From: Zhengitettix transpicula | Lineage: Eukaryota; Arthropoda; Insecta; Orthoptera; Tetrigidae | Assembly: GCA_037074705.1 (NCBI GenBank) | Contig: CM073592.1 | Span: forward strand, 58,703,129-58,767,128 | Direction: 5' to 3' | Length of the DNA stretch: 64,000 nucleotides | Shown: positions 59,456-64,000 of the stretch, piece by piece | Position numbering within the stretch: position 1 is the stretch's first letter | Layout of the letters: the number at the start of each line of letters is the position of its first letter | Notes under the pieces: model-generated | What the model was told of the DNA's origin: nothing | Databases searched by the model: none | The model's input: only the letters and a program-made list of their open reading frames with translations | Translations under genes and position numbers: made by a program

Positions 59456-62400
59456 TATTTCTTTCAGTAATAGTACAAGGATAAAATACTTTACTGTCTA
59501 CATTAATATCAGACAACGGAATAAAAGTCAGAACATTGAAAATAGTAAATAAATATGAACAAACCTGACCTTATCAATTGATTTAGAATCATGAACATGC
59601 TAGCAGTCTGATTTAGGGTTGCTAAGACATATGTAGTTAACTTTTTTTTGCGGAATTACAATCTACTTTTTTTTAATAAGCTACAATCTGAGACGGATCT
59701 CCAGAAGAATGGAAATAACATTGTAAAAGGTTGAAAAGGGGAAAATATGAGTGTGCCTTTGTGAATAATAGAAAATGCAGACGGATTATTTCTAAATTTT
59801 GCGGAATACAATGATAACAGGAACGAGGGTTTCACGACGGAAAACTTGGGACCACAATTTCAATTTTAAATAGAATTCTATTTATTTAAATGTTCGGTGG
59901 TGAATTCTGCATATATTTCCGACTTCATGTAACTGCCGGAACTAATAAAATGATTTGTTTGAATTTAATTATTGAAGTACATGTTACGTTCAAAGCCATC
60001 GCTCTTCTATAACTCGTTCTCGTCCTACGAGAATATATAAGTAATTTTACAGTTTTCCTATGAATATTTTTAGAACTTAAAATAACACAAAAATGATACA
60101 TCGAAAATAAATTTTTATTGTACATTTACACATTTAACATATTTTCAACATTTTAGAACATGGATAAATGATTTTATGTCGTTTTCTGAATATACCCGAG
60201 CAATCCTTTATCCCAGGAGGAGCACCAAGCGAATTAATGAATCAGCACTCCCCAATCAGACTCGCTTTCTTCGTAATGAAGAGAATGAAAATTAGAGAGC
60301 GGAAAGAGGAAGTGCGAAAAAATGAAAAGTAATTAGGAGTGGGTATTTGCAACTTATATGAATTCCATGCGGAATGTTTTAGCAATTAAATGTGGTTTAA
60401 ATATGCGTGGTATGTAATCATCTGCGTTACTCAAAATTAAGGACGATTCCGGAGTGAATCGACAAAAATTATTTGCTAGGTTAATAAGGATAAGGCAAAA
60501 TATAATACAATATTACAATATCGGAGGATTTTGGAAAAAATTAATTAACAACGACAGTTATATAGCTATGAAGAAATACTACCCATACAAATATTTAAGT
60601 AAAACCAAGGAGTGTTGTACACTAGTACCGCGATCAAAATGCTGTATATTAGACTAATTAATTACTTACGTACTTAGAAATTTGATGATGAGGAAATAAT
60701 GAAACGGTTGACCATGTTAATGTAGGTTCGTGTACGGAACGTCAAACGCTATGTGCTTTTAATACTTGTATTATATGCTCATCACGTTATTAATGTCTTT
60801 ATATTAGTTGAGTACTACGCTATCAAATGCATATTTTCAGTATTATCGTTGTAAACCTAACTTAACACCCAGTGTATCCTTGAGAAGAAAAACATAAAAT
60901 CGTGACAGTATGATGTGATATACTGGAAACATTGCACAAGACAAATGAAGTTGTTGCTCACTGTTAAAGCTACAGCCTCATGAAAATTGGTTAACCTTAT
61001 GTTCCCATGCAAGTCAACCGAGAGAGACATTAAGTAGAGCAAGATGAACTCACCCCAGTCATTCATAGTCTCTCAGGAAAGACTTGCCCTTTGTTAGTTT
61101 CGCAATTTTCTGTCAGTCACACCCACACATCCAATATTTTACTCCGCAGACGACGATGAAACTACACTCTATTAAATAAAACAGTAAAACACAAGACGTT
61201 TACGAGCTATTTAAACTGTGCGGACATTATGTTTCCGACGTTTGTGGGAACGAAAATAAATTAATGGAAATGTGGGCGTGCTTTTACTTTCGAATTCATA
61301 TTTTAAATGATACATAAAATTCTTCGGATAATAAAATTACCAACGTTTGAGTATAAGTATTTCAATTTTCGGTAACGTTTAATTGTTTCTATATATAATT
61401 GATTTACATGGGTAGAGATAAATCTCCGAATTTCCTAATGCCTTAGCGCTTTATTTTTTAAATACGTACCACGTTAGATTTAATAACACTTTTTCTCAGA
61501 ATTATTCACTTTTAATAACACCGTTTCTCACAATTCTTCAGAGTGACTACACCTTACTTCCGCATTCTCTCCTAGTCTCCATTTCCATATTCTTCATCTA
61601 ATAACCCCTGATTAAGGTTTTACCTTCGTTGCGGAACTTTCTCCAAATTAATCAAGCCTAACCTTATTACGATGTAATGCCCGTCTAATAGAAATGGATA
61701 AAGGTTGCAAGAAACGAAAATTGAGTGCCCCTTCCTGAATCCGACACGTAAGACACCTTTGGTTTGTAATACTTATTCAACTTTGATTAGCTATGAAAGA
61801 AAATATGTCTAATAGTATGCATTTTTCACACATTGTACGTATTCGAATATTTACTAAACTCATTTATTAGTATTTTATTAGCACCTTGGTTCATCTTTGA
61901 GTCTTATCATCTTAGTGTGCTAAATGAAGTTTATTCTAAGTATATGATATTCTACTACTTTTATCCTGCAAATTATATTTTGAAAGACACACATACACAG
62001 AGGCCATTAACATATCCATGTTTTACAAATTACATTTTATTACAAAAATAAAAATCCTCATACAATTCCTGTCTAGTGTAGTGGTAGCCGATGGATACAA
62101 ATTTAAAATAAATTACTGTTTAATAACCATCCGCTTGTTCGATGAGATAATCTTTTAAGCATCATCAAATTTGCTTTACTTAGCCTCTGTATTATTTGTA
62201 CTATCTCTGTTGACAGTTAATTATTGCGTGAAATAATGTAAGTTAACTTTTGTTTGTTTATAATTTTCCAATCAATCATATTATCTATTCCGTAAATCTC
62301 ATTAGTTAGCAATTTACCCATTTTTTAACATTCTTTTGTATTCGCAAAGTTACCGAGAAAAGTGTTGTACGTTTATTTGAAAAGAGAATTTTGAAAAATA

Positions 62401-62500
62401 ACATCACCAGAATTTAGATGATTTACATCAATAACTCATGCTGATACGTGTTTTGCTTAGCTGCAGTTTTTATAGCATTGTTTGGCCTTATCACGGATTA
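59456..62500. other. Non-coding stretch
   Basis: No gene is recognised. 61720-61858 resembles the repeat at 46.75-46.91 kb. Confidence 0.4.
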
Positions 62501-62504
62501 ACTG

Positions 62505-62832
62505 ACGGCCAGCTGCCTCCTAAACTGGTCGAGGCACGGAGTAGGGAATGCTGCGTCCCCACAGCAAACTCCTATTCCGCTATCGGAAGGGCGTGGGACA
62601 AGTACCCAATGCCCGACCTACCTGATGCAGGTCTTTTTTGGGTTTTCCTTGCATTTCTTTAGGCGAATGCCGGGTAGGATCCTTAAAATATAGCCCGGGG
62701 GCCCCAGTTAACCCTTGGCTACCTTCCTCTACCCTTCCACATCCCCCCTTTCAAATCCCTTCCTATGCTATTAAAGGGGAGTTGCCCAAAGTGGATTACC
62801 CTCATGTAGCCTGTTGCCCTAAAAAAAAGAGG
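62505..62832 (+). repeat. A-tailed repeat family, copy 7 (5'-truncated)
   Basis: Starts within the family at GGCCAGCTGCCTCCTAAACT and ends GTTGCCCTAAAAAAAA. Variable 5' truncation with a constant A-rich 3' end is typical of target-primed retroposition. Confidence 0.75.
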
Positions 62833-64000
62833 TTTGGCTACTCATAGTTACAGAATACTGTAGAAACGCTCCAAATTGCAATTAGTAATCAGACACCAGG
62901 TGTCAGCAGGAATTTCCAAAAATTCTTTGTGTATCCCATTATTTCTTAATTAATAATGAGATCTTTCGTATATTTTTAAACGGGAAATAAAGAACACTCT
63001 ATATTCAAGTGACATCTGTTGAATGTTTTCTCAAAGTTTATAGATCGAAAATCATGAGTAGACCTACTACGTGTCGTTTTCTTTAGGAAAAATCAATTAA
63101 TTAAAGTCTATCATATAGTTATTGTAAGGAACTGTTTCATACTGATAATAACTTCCAGGGAAGAGAGACAACGTCTTCTTCCAAAGAGAGTGCTTAAAAT
63201 GTTTTTTTTGTTGCTACAAAATAGTTGGTAATCAGATGTATCATGAAGAGGAAATTCGTGGAGTAAATATGACATCAAAACTTCGCCAATAACATTTCTG
63301 AGGGGGACCAGAAATGAAATTAGATAAGTTGAGCACCCCTACGACTGTTCTTAACTGATTAGCGGAGTTACTGACCAACTGGTCTCTTGAGATAAGCGCG
63401 TTCAACCTCACCGGACTCAGAGCTGGAATTACTGTCAAACGAGGCCACCTTTAACATTCTGTAATAAACATTAAAAAAATCTGTAAGGTGAATGCAAGCT
63501 GATTCACAAACATCTACCAAATCTGCAGGAACAAAAGAAAATGCATATGGACGAAAGAATTATCGATTTTGTGGAACAAGAATTATTTTATTTTGTTTAG
63601 GTGATTTCGTATCGTATTTCCAACAGTTGTTGGCTGTACATCTAGAAACTTTTAGAGTTCAGAATTAACTTGTCAAAATCTTACGACACAAATCAAGCTA
63701 TTTACGAAACAGTTTTAAAATAATTATTCATAGTACGAAACATACATAACAAAAATGCTAGTGCCTATTAAACCAATTGCGCGAAACGTAATATGAATAT
63801 GTAAGGAATCTAACCTGGTTACTCCTGTTTGAATAATAAAATTGCGAATGAGCCTTAATAAATTAAAGATTTTTCCGGTTAATGAACAAAGAAAAATAAG
63901 GACACTCCCTATTTGGAACAAAAAATAAAAATGTAAATTTGAAAATAAAATACGAAAATGCTAATGGATACATATATTAAATTATTATCAAAACTTTATT
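62833..64000. other. Non-coding stretch to window end
   Basis: No gene or element is recognised. Confidence 0.4.

Noticed and set aside
1..64000. CRISPR arrays, bacterial operons, phage or plasmid features
   Set aside because: No regularly spaced repeats or polycistronic gene sets. The spliced genes and retroelements are eukaryotic.

Overview
The window is AT-rich animal nuclear DNA. There are no operons, ribosome-binding sites or CRISPR arrays. Coding exons are short, bounded by GT/AG, and embedded in introns full of transposon debris. Jockey-type LINEs, a tRNA-derived SINE, Penelope, copia and Harbinger fragments and patchy CpG depletion suggest an arthropod, most likely a hemimetabolous insect such as a cockroach, termite or stick insect. 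The species call is inference only.

Layout. 1-10 kb: non-coding, strongly CpG-poor, with one CpG-rich island (about 2.3-3.06 kb), a decayed LINE (8.48-9.02 kb) and small hairpin repeats. 12.0-29.3 kb (+): a complete 11-coding-exon gene for myotubularin-related protein 9 (MTMR9), whose exons join in frame to 553 residues. Its introns hold a copia element with a nested LINE, a tRNA-Ser-like SINE and two rearranged relatives, an LTR fragment, a Penelope RT fragment, a 4.5 kb Jockey-like LINE and several foldback elements. 34.06-35.66 kb (-): two exons of a cAMP-dependent protein kinase inhibitor (PKI) gene, 88 residues, tail-to-tail with MTMR9. No earlier exon of it is proven. 36.8-64 kb: no confident host gene; CpG-retaining sequence with seven copies and a fragment of an A-tailed repeat, a Harbinger element with TTA duplications, a second LINE RT, LTR-like pieces, MITE-like palindromes and a CpG-rich spot at 55.1 kb that may be a promoter.

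MTMR9 is a catalytically dead phosphoinositide phosphatase acting as partner of active myotubularins. PKI is a pseudosubstrate inhibitor of PKA. The sequence shows no functional link between them beyond adjacency.

The most unusual signal is a family of foldback elements (16.8, 23.6, 28.9, 29.5, 34.8 kb, and part at 17.8 kb). Several share a hammerhead-ribozyme-like core, CTGA(A/C)GAA, then a 5-bp stem whose two sides change together between copies, then GAAA. Two copies lie directly upstream of MTMR9 3' splice sites. No clearly new functional system is demonstrated.
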